Under the pieces are notes generated by a model that searched no databases, had not been told where the DNA came from, and worked only from the letters and a program-made list of their open reading frames with translations. 64,000 bases of DNA, taken from contig CAJUIX010000006.1 in NCBI GenBank assembly GCA_910586665.1, positions 1 to 64,000 of the forward strand, read 5' to 3'. Position numbers and translations under genes: made by a program. Of this stretch, positions 63,830 through 64,000 are shown one piece after another (the first letter of the stretch is position 1; each line of letters opens with the position of its first letter). The DNA comes from an uncultured Duncaniella sp. (GTDB taxonomy: Bacteria; Bacteroidota; Bacteroidia; Bacteroidales; Muribaculaceae).

Positions 63830-64000
63830 TGATTAGTTAAAAACTTTTAGTTAAAAATCGGTTAAACAATAGTTAAATCTATTGGCTGTCTATAGGCCGG
63901 ACTCATCAATAGACATTCGGTCCTTTTTGTGGTGGTGGCCGGGTGCGCTCTTGGCCGGATAGTATGCTTTAGTCCCAAGGCTATGTTTTATTGGAAAATC

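Larger units (their letters stand above)
63304..64000. other. Leader and upstream region of the fimbrial operon
   Basis: No convincing gene; small open frames here lack family features. It contains the candidate promoter at 63797-63829, a 9-G tract, the palindrome GAGCCGAGGCTC (63741-63752) and AT-rich sequence with repeated TTAAAA-type words at 63807-63875. Confidence 0.7.

Noticed and set aside
1..64000. CRISPR arrays, tRNA and rRNA genes
   Set aside because: No regularly spaced repeats and no tRNA or rRNA sequence recognised on reading both strands.

Overview
The window looks like a chromosome segment from a gut Bacteroidales, most likely Muribaculaceae or a close relative. The signs are three SusC/SusD-type or TonB-dependent receptor systems, a hybrid two-component (HTCS) regulator, promoters of the Bacteroidetes TAnnTTTG type, Mfa/Fim-type fimbrial lipoproteins and a type IX secretion (T9SS) sorting domain. 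The family-level assignment is inference; no rRNA or tRNA gene is present.

Region 1 (1-19770, + strand) is a polysaccharide utilization locus (PUL1). It holds the 3' end of a SusC, a SusD, a second TonB-dependent receptor, a GH105, an HTCS regulator, a GH105 fused to a beta-propeller, a GH88, a GH2, an alginate-lyase-fold polysaccharide lyase and a second secreted GH105-like gene. It carries two apparent lesions: a 1-nt frameshift in the HTCS near 10256 and an in-frame TAA in the last GH105 at 19183-19185. A strong terminator at 19821-19853 closes the locus and an IS481-type element (about 19879-21058) follows it.

Region 2 (21399-25097, - strand) is a three-gene operon: GH18 chitinase-like, tandem ThuA-like, DUF4861-like.

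Region 3 (25541-41674, + strand) is PUL2. A membrane-anchored TPR/HTH regulator (DUF6377-like) precedes SusC, SusD, a small lipoprotein, a lyase-GH88 fusion, GH5, GH3 and GH2. The regulator and SusC promoters share the element TTACCAAA-N5-TTACTTG at exactly the same distance from their -7 boxes, which is a candidate operator. Together the two PULs look built for a uronic-acid-containing (probably glucuronic) beta-linked polysaccharide: the lyase makes unsaturated uronides, GH88/GH105 remove them, and GH5/GH3/GH2 trim the rest.

Region 4 (63830-41755, - strand) is a large fimbrial operon: DUF3575, DUF3868, Mfa1-like major subunit, Mfa2/FimB-like anchor, FimA-like lipoprotein, a 1145-residue probable tip protein, a second FimA-like lipoprotein, another fimbrillin-like lipoprotein, a 2380-residue T9SS-sorted giant and a DUF1573 protein. 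Its intergenic spaces hold an intrinsic terminator directly after mfa1, REP-like palindromes, tandem repeats and poly-G tracts.
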